Assembly: GCF_964656455.1 (NCBI RefSeq)
Contig: NC_135722.1
Coordinates: forward strand, 92,747,313 to 92,811,312
Source: Halichoerus grypus
Lineage: Eukaryota; Chordata; Mammalia; Carnivora; Phocidae
DNA length: 64,000 nt
Direction of reading: 5' to 3'
Shown: in pieces, positions 1 through 10,865 of the stretch
How positions within the stretch are numbered: position 1 is the first letter of the stretch
Layout: the number at the start of each line of letters is the position of its first letter
Translations under genes and position numbers: made by a program
Notes under the pieces: model-generated
What the model was told of the DNA's origin: nothing
The model's database searches: none
The model's input: the letters and a program-made list of their open reading frames with translations, nothing else

Positions 1-97
1 CTGAGCAGAGAGCCCGATGCAGGACCTGATCCCAGGACCCCGGGATCATGATCTGAGCCGAAGGCCGACGCTTAACTGACTGAGCCACCCAGGCGCC
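1..97 (-). mobile_element. Can-SINE, cut by window edge
   Basis: Reverse complement of a tRNA-Lys-derived carnivoran SINE head, ending in the hallmark GAGCCACCCAGGCGCC. The body and poly(A) lie before position 1. The following 230 bases hold nothing recognised apart from a G10 run near 181. Confidence 0.9.
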
Positions 98-329
98 TGG
101 GATTAGACAATTTTTATCAATCATCAACAGGGTGTTCAAAATGTTCTATGTAACCTTTATAGAAAAATCAAGAGCAAACTTGGGGGGGGGCAGGGAATGA
201 CGTAGAGGATGCAAAGATGAATAAAACACAACATGCACGGACAGCTGTGGGGATCTAGGTGACAGGTGACATCATTACATTAGAAATACAGGAAAAGGCA
301 AATGCACTAGAGAAGATACTCAGCTCAGT

Positions 330-1135
330 TTTTTGTTGTATTGAGTGTGAGGCAACTATAGGCTATCCAGAAAGTAGAAACAGATCTGTTGTGAGAGAAA
401 GTCTAGAAAGGAGATACAGACTGGGGAGTGATCTGCAAACAGGTATAAATTCAGGGCACGTGCCTGGATGAGAAAGGTGTATACATAAAAAAGAAAAACT
501 TGCTAAGGACAGAAATCTGGGCTTTTCCAATACTTAAGGAGCAATGGGTGGAGGCAGTAAACTACCTGCCAAAGAAAAGTGGGAAAGAACAGTTGAAGGG
601 GAGAATCAGAAGAGAGAAATGTTGAAAAAATCTAGAAGAGAAGAAAATTGTAAACGGAGGACATGGTCTTTGTTGTCAAATGCCATAGAGGAGCCGAGCT
701 GGATGAAGACTAAAGCAGAGCATTTGATTTCATGATTGGATCAATGTGAGATGTGGGGCTGAAAATTAGGTAAACAAGTAGAACTGAAGGAAGAGACAAG
801 CTGCAGAACTTTGATGGGAAAAGCTGGAGATGGAAAGAAACAGTGTGGCAGTTTGGGGAGATTCAGTGTCAAGAAAAGATGTCAGTTTTTCTGGGTGTAA
901 GAAAGACTGGCAGCAATTGAGGAAACAAACTAACAACAGGCTTCAACCACCTGCTGTTTGCCAGACAGCTAGCTGATACATACTGTCGAGTTGAATAAGC
1001 TGAGGGGAAGGAACAAGGGCAGCCAGAAACATTAAAAATACAAACGGGGGGAGAATGGCGGAAGCAAATCTTTAAGAGGATAGGATCAAAAGTACAGGTG
1101 AACAGACTGATGTTAAAAAATAGCTCATTCTGAGA
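330..1135 (-). mobile_element. L2 LINE fragment (reverse-transcriptase region)
   Basis: Purine-rich sequence that resembles the antisense of the L2 ORF2 reverse-transcriptase region, for example the stretch around 678-735 (TGTCAAATGCC... and following). Heavily diverged, with no usable reading frame. The ends are approximate and the call rests on my memory of the L2 consensus. Confidence 0.45.
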
Positions 1136-1645
1136 CCAAAAGCACAAAACATTCAGGTGATTACAAAATATGAGCAGCTCGTATACAGGGGAAAAGGAAA
1201 ATCAAGGGAACAAGTGAGGGCTTCTCTCTTCTCCTGCAGTCAGTGCTGTGTTCATCATCTGAGAGTGGGGGTGGACAAGTACAGAAATGGGCTCAGGAAG
1301 AGTAGGAACGGGTCATGCTTCTGATGGAGAGGACCGTTAACATGAACAGAGAAAGTAACTGCATGTAAGTGCTAGCTGTAGAAAGTTTCGTTACTAAACT
1401 GACCAACAAAAAGCTACTCTATGTAAATAATTCTTGCTCTATATAAATAATTGTTATGATGAATTTTCTTAGTGAACATTGGCCTGTAGGAGTAAGAGGC
1501 GTATCAGTTAGAAAGCCAGTCATGGGATCATAGAGCTGGAAACGTGTGTACAGCATACCCAATCCAACAGCTCAAAACATACACTTCCTGAACTATGCAA
1601 TGAGTTTCTTCACCTTTTCTTTCATATACCCAGAAAGCATGTAAT
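1136..1645. other. Unique intergenic stretch, nothing recognised
   Basis: I see no repeat head or tail, no splice-flanked open frame and no CpG cluster here. The last few bases may belong to the L2 that continues at 2112. Confidence 0.5.
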
Positions 1646-1658
1646 AAATACTTATCAT

Positions 1659-1878
1659 GGGGGTGCCTGGGTGGCTCAGTCGGATTAGTGTCCACCTCTT
1701 GATTTCGGCTCAGGTCATGATCTCAGGGTCATGAGATCAAGCCCTGTATTGGGCTCTGCGCTGAGCATGGAGCCTGATAAAGATTCTCTCTCTCCCTCTC
1801 CCTCTGTCACTCCCCCTTCCTACCCGTCCCTCCTGGTCATGCACTCTCGTTCTCTCTCTTTCTAAAAAAAGAAAAATA
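1659..1878 (+). mobile_element. Can-SINE, older subtype
   Basis: Begins GGGGGTGCCTGGGTGGCTCAGT and runs through a CT-rich body to an A-rich tail. It belongs to the older subtype (GCTCTGCGCTGAGCATGGAG body). The target duplication ends in CTTATCAT on both sides of the composite (before 1659 and near 2117). A younger SINE sits in its tail. Confidence 0.9.
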
Positions 1879-2100
1879 GGGGCGCCTGGGTGGCTCAGTC
1901 ATTAAGCGTCTGCCTTCGGCTCAGGTCATGATCCCAGGGTCCTGGGATCGAGCCCCGCATCAGGCTCCTTGCTCTGCAGGAAGCCTGCTTCTCCCTCTCC
2001 CACTCCCCCTGCTTGTGTTCCCTCTCTTGCTGTGTCTCTCTCTGTCAAATAAATAACATCTTTAAATAATAATAATAATAATAAAAAATAAAAAAGAATT
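1879..2100 (+). mobile_element. Can-SINE inserted in the tail of another SINE
   Basis: Young-subtype Can-SINE with an (AAT)n-expanded tail. It is flanked by a perfect duplication AAAAAAAGAAAAATA at 1864-1878 and 2101-2115, which places the insertion inside the A-rich tail of the SINE at 1659. Confidence 0.92.
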
Positions 2101-2111
2101 AAAAAAAGAAA

Positions 2112-3285
2112 AATATTCTTATCATTTAACAGATTCTGTTCTAGATATTTGGGAAATGGCAGTAAACAAGAGACAAAGATCCCTATCTTCATGGAGCTTA
2201 TATGGTGGTGAGGGGAGACAAATAGTGAACAAAATAAATTATTGTTTTTTTAAAAGATTTTATTTATTTATTTGAGAGAGAGAGAGTGTGAGATCACAAG
2301 CAGGGGGTAAGGGAAGAGAGAGAAGCAGACTCCCTGCTGAGCAGGGAGCCAGACGTGGGACTTGATCCCAGGACCCTGGGATCATGACCTGAGCCAAAGA
2401 CAGATGCTTAACTGACTGAGCCACCCAGGCGCCCCTAAATTATTGTTAAATAGCATACTAGAAGGTAACAAATGCGAAGAAGAAGAATTAGTTAGGGGAA
2501 GTGTAGAGCACACTCCAGAGATAGGTCAGGGAGCAAACAAGGAAGGCTCACAGAGGAGGAGATACTTGAACAAAGACTTCAAAGAGCGCAAGGGAGTGAG
2601 TCATGCATATTGAAGAGAAAAGGCATTCTAGAGTGAATAGCAAGTGCAAAGTCCCTGAGAAAGGTTGTGCTTGGCATACTTGAGAAGGAGCAAGGAGGCC
2701 TGTGAGCCTGGAGCATAGAGAGTGAGGGAGAGGGCTGTGGGAGGTATGATTAGGGGGATATAAGGAGGCAAAGCATGGAGCTCCTTATAAGCCACTGGAA
2801 CAACTTGAGTTTTTATTCTGAATACAGTGGGGATCCACTAGAGTCCATCATTCAAAAAACCGTTCTATGATCTCACTACAATTATAGAAACACGCTGATA
2901 GTAAGAATGGATTGTAGGGGAACAAAGATGGAAGAAGGGGGACCGCTGGGCTGGCTGATACAGTTAGCCACAGGAAAGATGGGTGTAGTTTGGACGAGAA
3001 CAGTAGCAGCGAAAGTGAGGAGAAGTGGTAGGGTTCAAATTATATACTTAAAGTAGAATTTACAGGATTTGCTGGTGGATGTGAGACTTGAGAAAAAGAC
3101 GAGTTAAAGAACCCTCTAAGGTTTTGGGCTGAGTAAATGAAAGAAAGTAGACACCACCAATTGAGATGGGAAGACTGTTAGGTAAAGCACGTCTTGCCAG
3201 GAATATGAAGAGTATGGTTTGGACATGGTAAGTCTGAGATGTTTACTAGACAGATTAGTGGAGGTGTTACATCTATCTATCTGCT
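2112..3285 (-). mobile_element. L2 LINE 3' half, split by a SINE
   Basis: Long antisense L2 match. It shows the antisense 3' UTR motif around 2190-2225 (CATGGAGCTTATATGG), the 'GCAAGTGCAAAGTCCCTGAG' stretch near 2640 and the RT-proximal 'GACATGGTAAGTCTGAGATG' near 3222. Interrupted by the Can-SINE at 2246-2435. Confidence 0.75.
2246..2435 (-). mobile_element. Can-SINE
   Basis: Poly(T), TTTATTTATTTGAGAGAGAG, CT-rich body in antisense, then GAGCCACCCAGGCGCCCC. Flanked by a duplication of about 11-12 bases containing AAATTATTGTT, inside the L2. Confidence 0.93.
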
Positions 3286-3319
3286 AGATAGAAGAGTCTA
3301 GAGAATAGAATAATAATAT

Positions 3320-3440
3320 CCACCCATTCTTTAGACATTTATTGGGCGTCTGCTCTGTTGCCAAGCATTGTGTTGGGTACAGTGATTAATTACTAAGAGC
3401 TTTGCTTCCAAGGAACTCATGAACCGGTAGGAAAGACTGG
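3320..3440 (-). mobile_element. L2 3' end fragment
   Basis: Antisense of the L2 3' end (ACATTTATTGGGCGTCTGC...CCAAGCATTGTGTTGGGTAC). Short and diverged. Confidence 0.5.
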
Positions 3441-3534
3441 CCTCTAACCTGATATATGAGGTGGGCTAAGTAGATAGATAGCATAGAAAGGGGGGGAGGT
3501 CAACTTTGCTGGAAGAGATGATTCAATTAAGACA

Positions 3535-3715
3535 GAGGCAGAACAGGGCAGCGGTTAAGAGCACAGACTCTGGATAAATGGACCTAGATAAGGACGTAGA
3601 TTTGAGTCCCACCTCCATCATTTATTAGCTCTATGACCTGCCCATGTAAGTTACTTAACATCTCTGAGGTTTCTCAGATGTAAACTGGGGATATCAATAG
3701 ATCCCTTAGAAGCCA
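3535..3715 (+). mobile_element. MIR SINE
   Basis: MIR in sense orientation: CAGCGGTTAAGAGCACAGACTC head, core with ATTAGCTCTATGACC, and ACATCTCTGAGG...TGTAAACTGGGGAT towards the 3' end. Confidence 0.8.
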
Positions 3716-4052
3716 ATATTTCATTAGTTGTCATATTAACTCAAATTACTTAATGACTGGACCTGTGGCCAGCCAGGCTGCTTCCGCCCCTGTGTGAGAC
3801 AATGTCTGTGTATCAGCAAAGCTCTGGCCGTGTTTTCACAATGACCTCACTCTGGTTCTTTCTACCATTCCTAGGATCAACGAGAAAAGCTCCTCAAGAC
3901 CATTATGAACATCTGTTTTTTACAATTCCAGAAGCCACTGAGGGTGAAGATGTTACTTCAAATCCATTTTCCTTATGGCACAAAATACACTGAGAAAAAA
4001 CCATATATCTTTCTCGACTCAGATTCATTCAATGTGTCCACCCAAACCTGCC
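3716..4052. other. Unique stretch, nothing recognised
   Basis: Contains a 63-codon open frame from 3802 without splice, promoter or homology support. I see no repeat signature. Confidence 0.45.
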
Positions 4053-4064
4053 AAAAAGAGTGAT

Positions 4065-4673
4065 GTAATGAGAACCAAATGATAGCCCTATAATAACCAG
4101 TAGTATCACCTTAAAGTATCTTGAAATTTGAAGCCATCCTATAAAATTTAATAATATGAACTCTTTCCATTTTCAAGTAAATCTTCTTTTGCCACAGATA
4201 AATTAAGTCCCCCCAAATAATATTAATTTTGTCTTTTTCCACAAGGAAAACCAAGTATCCCAACTATGTGTTGAGTCTTTTCATTCTAGTCCCTGTATGG
4301 TGCCCACTTATCTTCTCCAACCCTGGGTCAGAAGCTGCCTGCTCTTTAGGACCCAAAGTGGCTCCAAACTTCGTCACTCGTTCGTCCGACTCTTTCGGGA
4401 ACCCAGAGTTAAAGGACATAAAGGATTATCCTGGCACCAGCCCCACACCCACAAAGTTTAGAAAACTCAAGGATCTCTAGGAACCAGTGTGACATCTGCA
4501 GGATTGCCAACTCCATCATACAATCATGTCTCCCAACAAAAACTATGTTCTTAGATCTGTATTGTCTTCTAAATCCACATTGCTATTTCCAGCAATTTTC
4601 CAGCTATTTCTACTGCTATGTCCAGATGCAAATAAAGGCAGATTTAAGTAACTAAAGGGAAGGGAAAAAAAAA
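4065..4673 (+). pseudogene. Probable retrocopy of an unidentified polyadenylated transcript
   Basis: A 600-bp insert ends in a 16-A run (from 4665) that is preceded at 4631-4636 by AATAAA, 29 bases upstream, the spacing expected of a real poly(A) site. AAAAAGAGTGAT occurs at 4053-4064 and again overlapping the end of the A run at about 4676-4687, as expected for an L1-made target duplication. I do not recognise the parent. An 83-codon open frame (4229-4480) lies inside, but I have no evidence it is coding. It could also be a chance A run; the paired signals make a retrocopy more likely. Confidence 0.5.
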
Positions 4674-4784
4674 AAAAAAAGAGTGATAAGAAAAAGACTA
4701 TTGTTTTAGCTTCTGTGGAGTACCAATCAATCCAACTCCGTCATTTACACTGAGAGAGAAATCTTCCCTTAAGAAGCTTCCTAA

Positions 4785-4986
4785 GGGCGCCTGGGTGGCT
4801 CAGTTGGTTAAGCGACTGCTTTCGGTTTAGGTCATGATCCTGGAGTCCCTGGATGGAGTCCCGCGTCGGGCTCCCTGCTCAGCAGGGAGTCTGCTTCTCC
4901 CTCTGATCCTCCCCCCCTCATGCTCTCTCTATCTCATTCTCTCTCTCAAATAAATAAATAAATAAAATCTTAAAAAAAAAAAAATA
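4785..4986 (+). mobile_element. Can-SINE
   Basis: GGGCGCCTGGGTGGCTCAG head, CT body, (AAAT)n and poly(A). Perfect target duplication AGAAGCTTCCTAA at 4772-4784 and 4987-4999. Confidence 0.95.
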
Positions 4987-4999
4987 GAAGCTTCCTAAA

Positions 5000-5540
5000 T
5001 GTCCTAGGGGAAAATCCATCTGTCATGCAAACCATCTCCTCTCTCAAAGAATGGCTTTTGAAATCCTTCTCTTCTTGCATGATTTGGAAGTTTCTGGCCA
5101 GTTTGTGGGTTTTCTCTGAGTAATCCCTTCATTTTGCCTCCACTCTATGTTTTTCCAGTTTCTTAATTTCCCTTTCCAATTCCCATTTAATTCCTGCATA
5201 TCTGGCTTCCCATTTCGGAATTCTTCAGAGTGAGAGGTAGTGAGGACCTCTTGATTGACAGCTTCCTCTTCCCTGTGTTCCAGAGTCAGACAAGCCAAGT
5301 TCATCGGCTTATACCCCTGCCCCACCCAAATCCCAATCTCCTGCTCTTACCTCTGTATTTTTCCAATTTCAGCAAAATCCTAAATCTTTCCTAGCCCTGT
5401 GATGCTGCTGCTGGTTCTTTCCAAAGAAAAACAATAGGTTGGAAACTTGCTTATCCACTGTGATTGGGATCAGTAACTTTTTTGAGGGGGAGGGGAATCA
5501 GTAACTTGTCAGTTAATCTACAAAGCTGACAAATCATTTT
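5000..5540. other. Unique stretch with a 93-codon antisense open frame
   Basis: No repeat recognised. The minus-strand frame 5325-5044 is rich in Lys/Glu/Asn, has no recognised homologue and no splice context, and is not called a gene. Confidence 0.4.
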
Positions 5541-5541
5541 A

Positions 5542-5749
5542 TTTTTTTAATTTTTTTTAAAAGATTGTATTTATTTATTTGACAGAGAGAGACACAGAGA
5601 GGGAACACAAGCAGGGGGAGTGGGAGAGGGAGAAGCAGGCTTCCCGCGGGGCAGGGAGCCTGGCCTGATGCGGGGCTTGATCCCAGGACCCTGTGATCAT
5701 GACCTGAGCTGAAGGCAGACGCTTAACGACTGAGCCACCCAGGCACCCC
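5542..5749 (-). mobile_element. Can-SINE
   Basis: Antisense Can-SINE ending GAGCCACCCAGGCACCCC. Target duplication TGACAAATCATTTTA occurs on both sides (5527-5541 and 5750-5764). Confidence 0.95.
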
Positions 5750-6000
5750 TGACAAATCATTTTAAAAAGATACATTTGTGCTATACATTTCATTTTAATT
5801 TCAAACGTGTAAATCTGTGTTTATTCCCCCATTTTTTTATTGTATGGTGATTAGTCTGAGTTTAAATCTAGACCCATTATTTACCACTTATGTGACTCTG
5901 GATTAATGAGAGCAAACACTTATGTAGCACTTATTATATGCCAGTCAATTTCCTAAGTGCTTTACTATGTTCACTAATTTACTCTTTATAAGAACCCTAT

Positions 6001-6440
6001 TGTATTAGTTTTCTAAGGATGCCCTAACAATTAACATAAACCGAGTGGCTTAGAACAACAGAAATTTATTCCCCCAAAGTTCTAGGGGCTAGAAGTCCAA
6101 AATCAAGGTGTCAGCAGAGCCAAGTTCCCTCTGAAGGGAAGAATTCTTTCTTGCTTCTTCCTAGATTTTGGTGGTTGCTGGCAATCCTTGGCATTTTTTG
6201 GCTTATAGCTGCATCACTCCAACATCTGCCTTCGGCTTCCCACAGCCATCTTCCCTCTGTGTGTCTGCAAGTCTCCAAACTCTCTCCTTTATCAGGACAC
6301 CAGTAATTGGATTTAGGGCCCACCCTATTCCAGTAGGACCTCACCTCAACTCGGCCCCATTTCCAAATAAGGTCACATTCACAGGTACCAGGGAAGAGGA
6401 CTTCAACAAATCTTTTGGGGGATTCGAATCATACACCTAA
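6001..6440 (-). mobile_element. MLT1-type MaLR LTR
   Basis: Solo LTR in antisense: starts TGTATTAGTTTTCTAAGGAT, then GTGGCTTAGAACAACAGAAA, 'TCCAAAATCAAGGTGTCAGC', and 'CAAATAAGGTCACATTCACA' near the end. The layout matches the ERVL-MaLR MLT1 group; the exact subfamily cannot be fixed by eye. Confidence 0.75.
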
Positions 6441-6498
6441 GAAGAAAGAATGGCTGATTATCTAATTTCACAAATAAGGAAGTTGAGGCACAAAGAAG

Positions 6499-6700
6499 GT
6501 TTTTTTTTCTTTTAAAGATTTTATTTTTATTTATTTGACAGAGACACAGCGAGAGAGGGAACACAAGCAGGGGGAGTGGGAGAGGGAGAAGCAGGCTTCC
6601 CGCAGAGCGGGGAGCCCGGCATGGGGCTTGATCCCAGGACTCTGGGATCATGACCTGAGCCGAAGGTAGACACTTAAGGACTGAGCCACCCAGGCGCCCC
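6499..6700 (-). mobile_element. Can-SINE
   Basis: Antisense Can-SINE in the MIR, with perfect target duplication GAGGCACAAAGAAG at 6485-6498 and 6701-6714. Confidence 0.95.
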
Positions 6701-6822
6701 GAGGCACAAAGAAGTTAAATAACTTGCTTAAGGTCACACAGCTAGAGATTAGTAGAACCAACATTTAAACCCAGGCTCCAATTCGGCTCACAATTCTTCC
6801 TCTTCACCACTACGTAAGACTC

Positions 6823-7280
6823 TCTCTAGACAGAAGAAGGAACCTGAGGGTAGTGCGTGCTGTGCCTGGCACTACCCAACCAAAGCCTGAACTCTGAGCT
6901 GCCCTGAGGACAGCAATGGAATCCAAATCCAAGTATCTCCAAGGTCAGGTTCTGCTCACTCACAGACCTGCAGTTGCACTTGCAGTTTAAAGAATGACCA
7001 CTAGAGGTCGACACCCAATGCTGGAAGCTTGGTTTCTCCACAGAGACTCCAGATCTGCAAAACTGTTAGGTGAAAAGAAATAGGAATATGTCTGGGATCT
7101 CAAATTTTTGAGAGCTCTCTGCTGCTGCCTGAAATTTTAAAGACATATTTGTACAAAAACTGGGGTGCCTGTTACCACCTAGATCTTCGGACTTTAAGCC
7201 TTCATATGCCGTCAAGCTGAGAGGCAATATATTCATTCACCTCTGGCATTTTGACCCTAGCAATCTAAACAGGTAAGTAA
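6823..7280. other. Unique stretch with one CTCF-like motif
   Basis: No repeat recognised. CCACTAGAGGTCG at 6998-7010 resembles the CTCF core with one core mismatch. Confidence 0.35.
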
Positions 7281-7505
7281 GGGGTACCTGGGTGGCTCAG
7301 TCGTCAAGCGTCTGCCGTCGGCTCAGGCCATGGTCCCAGGGTCCTGGGATCGAGACCCTCATCGAGCCCCGCATCGAGCCCCTCATAGAGTTCCCTGTTC
7401 AGCGGGAAGCCTGCTTCTCCCTCTCCCACTCCCCCTCCTTGTGTTCCCTCTCTCTCTATTTCCGAATCTGTCAAATAAATAAGATCTTTTAAAAAAATAA
7501 ATAAA
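7281..7505 (+). mobile_element. Can-SINE
   Basis: Sense Can-SINE with target duplication TAAACAGGTAAGTAA at 7266-7280 and 7506-7520. A short internal direct repeat (ATCGAG-CCC units near 7350-7385) expands the body. Confidence 0.93.
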
Positions 7506-7714
7506 TAAACAGGTAAGTAAAAGTGACCAGGGTGCCTAAGGAATTCAGTACAAAAATACATCACGATGCCCATGGACCTTTTTCCTTATTACACCAAAAA
7601 TGGTTAGTCTCCCCAGAAACAAAAAGAAGGTGGGGTAAGGAATGGGGAGGGAGTTGTGAGTAAAGTCAGTACCCCCAAATCTATTATTCTTCTCGAAAGT
7701 GACCGGCCACCATC

Positions 7715-8490
7715 TACCTAAGGCAGAAATCTGTGATTCGTCCCAGACTCTCTCCTCTCCCTCTCTGTATCCCATTAGTGATGCTAATTCTATTTTTTTT
7801 ATTTAAATTCAATTAGCCAACATATAGTACATCATTAGTTTTTGATATAACGTTCAATGATACATTAGTTGTGTATAACACCCAGTGCTCATCACATCAC
7901 GTGCCCTCTTTAATGCCCTTCACCCAGTTACCCCATCCCCCCGTGATGCTAATTCTAAATTATCTTTACTGACTACATCTGTGCCTTCCTCTCATTTCCC
8001 CTCTTCCCCGCCCCCCCCCCCACCGCAATGGTTCCGGCCTCATCGTGTGCGTTATGACAATGGCCTTCTAACATATTCCACTACTCCCCACGTTGCCCCT
8101 CCTTAACTCATCCTCTGCATGATTGCCAGCAAACTTTCTGAATATCAAATCGCATCCTATTACTTCTATCCTATCCTATTGCTCAGAGGCTCCACAGCAC
8201 GTTCAAGGTGGAATACAAACACCTTAGCTTTGCAGGCAGGCCATTCCGTGCATCCCCCCCCCCCCCACCCGTCCATGGCTCACTTTTACCTACTCTTTCC
8301 TGCTAATTCCTTTTGATTTTGAAAACTTAACTCATGGTTCACACTTCCAAGAAGTGTGCTCTTATTTTCCCTCCATATACTTCTGCATGGCCCTTTGGAC
8401 ATTGCCTTGTGAGCATCTTTTAAGTTTTCTCTTGGTTTTGTCTGCCCAGCACTGAGCACAATGCCTGGTATATAATAGCAGAACCCGGAA
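7715..8490 (+). mobile_element. L2 LINE fragment, split by an L1 3' end
   Basis: Sense L2: the 'ATTCGTCCCAGACTCTCTCC' region, then 'CAGAGGCTCCACAGCACGTT' and the 3' 'GCACTGAGCACAATGCCTGG'. Two C-runs (8009-8021, 8257-8267) interrupt it. Diverged, so the borders are approximate. Confidence 0.55.
7793..7942 (-). mobile_element. 5'-truncated carnivoran L1 3' end
   Basis: T-run then ATTTAAATTCAATTAGCCAA and on to CACCCAGTTACCCCATCCCC, the antisense 3' end of a carnivoran L1. Perfect target duplication GTGATGCTAATTCTA at 7778-7792 and 7943-7957. Only 150 bp were copied. Confidence 0.85.
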
Positions 8491-8551
8491 TATTGCCACT
8501 TTCCCCTCCACCTCAGCACCCTTCATGGAAAAGCATTTTTTACCTAGGACC

Positions 8552-8752
8552 ATCTTTTTTTTTTTAAAGATTTTATTTATTTATTTGAGAGAGAGAGAAT
8601 GAGAGACAGAAAGCACGAGAGGGAGGAGGGTCACAGGGAGAAGCAGACTCCCTGCCGAGCAGGGAGCCCGATGCGGGATCCGATCCTGGGACTCCAGGAT
8701 CATGACCTGAGCCGAAGGCAGTTGCTTAACTAACTGAGCCACCCAGGCGCCC
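8552..8752 (-). mobile_element. Can-SINE
   Basis: Antisense Can-SINE (GAGAGAGAATGAGAG subtype). Short target duplication CCTAGGACC on both sides. Confidence 0.93.
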
Positions 8753-8934
8753 TAGGACCTTGTTCTATGTGTAACCATAATAAAGACTGGAGTCTCACAT
8801 GGCCCACTGTCTGTAGGGATTTACATTGGAAGGAAAAACATATGTAAATCCAGAATCCTTGAAAAGTAATATGTACATTTACTGTAAGTTTTCGTAAAGC
8901 AGTCAGGTTTTGGACCACACACCTTTGGGTGGTT

Positions 8935-9015
8935 TGTACCTAAACAGTGCCCGGTGCCTGGTAAGTGCTCAATAAATATCTATTGAAGAATGCATGAATG
9001 AATGAATGAATGGAC
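8935..9015 (+). mobile_element. L2 3' terminus
   Basis: CAGTGCCCGGTGCCTGGTAA...CTCAATAAATATCTATTGAA followed by (GAAT)n: the L2 3' end and its tail repeat. Confidence 0.75.
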
Positions 9016-9061
9016 AAAGACCTATTTTAGGCATTTATTACAGTACTTCCCTCTGATTTTT

Positions 9062-9252
9062 TTTTTTTAAAGGTTTTATTTATTTGACAGAGAGAAAGAC
9101 AGCCAGAGAGGGAACACAAGCAGGGGGAGTGGGAGAGGGAGAAGCAGGCTTCCCGCGGAGCAGGGAGCCTGATGTGGGGCTCGATCCCAGGACTCTGGGA
9201 TCATGACCTGAGCCGAAGGCAGACGCTTAACGACTGAGCCACCCAGGCGCCC
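9062..9252 (-). mobile_element. Can-SINE, later of a tandem pair
   Basis: Antisense, young subtype (TTTGACAGAGAGAAAGACAG). CTGATTTTTT repeats on both sides, indicating it landed in the poly(T)/target junction of the SINE that follows. Confidence 0.92.
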
Positions 9253-9261
9253 CTGATTTTT

Positions 9262-9451
9262 TTTTTTTTTAAGATTTTATTTATTTATCTGAGACAGAGA
9301 ATGGGGGACAGAGAGCATGAGGGGGGAGGATGAGAGGGAGAAGCAGACTCCCCGCTGAGCAGGGAGCCCGATGTGGGACTCGATCCCGGACTCCAGGATC
9401 ATGACCTGAGCTGAAGGCAGTTGCTTAACCAACTGAGCCACCCAGGCGCCC
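9262..9451 (-). mobile_element. Can-SINE, earlier of a tandem pair
   Basis: Antisense. Its target duplication CTTCCCTCTGATTT is at 9046-9059 (now left of the neighbouring SINE) and 9452-9465. Confidence 0.92.
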
Positions 9452-9484
9452 CTTCCCTCTGATTTCTTATGTTTCTCCCTGACT

Positions 9485-9590
9485 TACCTATAAGCTCCTC
9501 AGGTCTCTTGAATATACTTCAGAGTGTGTGCTGGCCCCTACCACAGGGCTAGAATATAGTAAGCACTGATTGTTGTATCTATAAATACCA
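9485..9590 (+). mobile_element. L2 3' end
   Basis: TATAAGCTCCTCAGG...AGGGCTAGAATATAGTAAGC, the stereotyped L2 3' end. Diverged. Confidence 0.55.
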
Positions 9591-9599
9591 CACTCAGCT

Positions 9600-9990
9600 T
9601 TTGAAAATGTAATCACCCCAAGAAAAAAGTTCCCCAAGTCCAAACTCTAAATAGATTTGAAAAAAATGAAAGTACATATGGCAAATCAAAAAGAACAAGT
9701 ATGCAGAGGCAATGCAAAAAATAATTTTAAAAAATCATATGTAAGGGGAAGTTATACAATGCCCAACAAACTATATACAGGGAGCTTTGCATTCCTCCAT
9801 TTCTTGTTCACTCCTATTGACACCAGATGGCGACATTTTATCATGATTGAGTCTTGGCCATTTGCTAATTTATTCAGCAAATGTATACTGAGAAGCTTAT
9901 GCTAGGCACCAAGAATTCATAAATGAGTAACATATAGACTATGATATCAAAAAGTATAATCTATTGGGAAAGTATATAGCTATACAGATC
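9600..9990. other. Mostly unique DNA with a CTCF-like motif
   Basis: ACACCAGATGGCGA at 9820-9833 matches 12 of 14 CTCF core positions as I recall the consensus. 9852-9945 may be an antisense L2 end (AATTTATTCAGCAAATGTAT). Nothing else recognised. Confidence 0.35.
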
Positions 9991-10008
9991 ATTAAAAAGT
10001 ACAATAGT

Positions 10009-10204
10009 GGGGCTCCTGGGTGGCTCAGTCAGTTAAGCATCGGACTGGATTTTGGCTCAGGTCATGATCTTGGTGTCGTGGGATCAAGTCCACGTTGGAC
10101 TCCATGCTCAGCACAGAGTCTTCTTGAGATTCTCTCTCTCCCCTTACCTCTACCCCTCCCCCTGCTTGTGCTCTCTAAATAAATAAATAAATAAAATCTT
10201 TTTT
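10009..10204 (+). mobile_element. Can-SINE, older subtype
   Basis: GGGGCTCCTGGGTGGCTCAG head with older body. Target duplication AAAAGT[A/G]CAATAGTG on both sides. Confidence 0.92.
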
Positions 10205-10865
10205 AAAAGTGCAATAGTGATGATACAAAATAATAGCTAACATTTTTTAAGGGACAAAAGACCTAAAAAGACACATCATAAGCAAGGATTTCCAAACGGA
10301 CAAAAAGCACACAAAAGTGATCAACATTATTAGTCATCAGGAAAATGCCAATTACAATCTCTGTGGGAGCTTGTGGGAACTACTATTATATCCCCCCTTA
10401 CAATGGCTAAAATGAAAAGGACTCAGAAAACCAAGTGATGAGGAGGCTGTGGAATGGCTGGAAATCCGACACACTGCTGTGGGGGATGGAAACTGGCACA
10501 ACTTTTGGAGAACTGCTTGGTATATCTACCAAGGCTAAACTTATAACCCAGCAATTCCACTTCGGGGTATATACCAACAGAAATGAGTGCTTATGTGCAC
10601 CAGAGACATGCACAAATATATTCATAGCAGATTATTTATAATAGCAAGAAATGGAAACAGCTCAATGTTGATCAATAGTACAGCATATAATTATGGTATA
10701 TGCATAATATATTCAATAAATGGAATATTATACAGCAATGAAGAACAAAGTACTGCTACTTATGGCAACAGGGATAACTATCACTAAATATAATGTTAAC
10801 TGAAAGAAGCCAGACCCTAAAGAACTGTATGATTATATTTATGTGATGTTCAAGAACAGAAAAAT

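Larger units (their letters stand above)
5905..6822 (-). mobile_element. MIR SINE broken into three pieces
   Basis: Antisense MIR pieces at about 5905-6000, 6441-6498 and 6701-6822 read through in order (TATTATATGCCAG..., AAATAAGGAAGTTGAGGCAC, then AACTTGCTTAAGGTCACACA). The first gap is filled by an MLT1 LTR and the second by a Can-SINE, which gives a clear relative age order. A short sense MIR fragment may precede it at 5853-5900. Confidence 0.8.
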
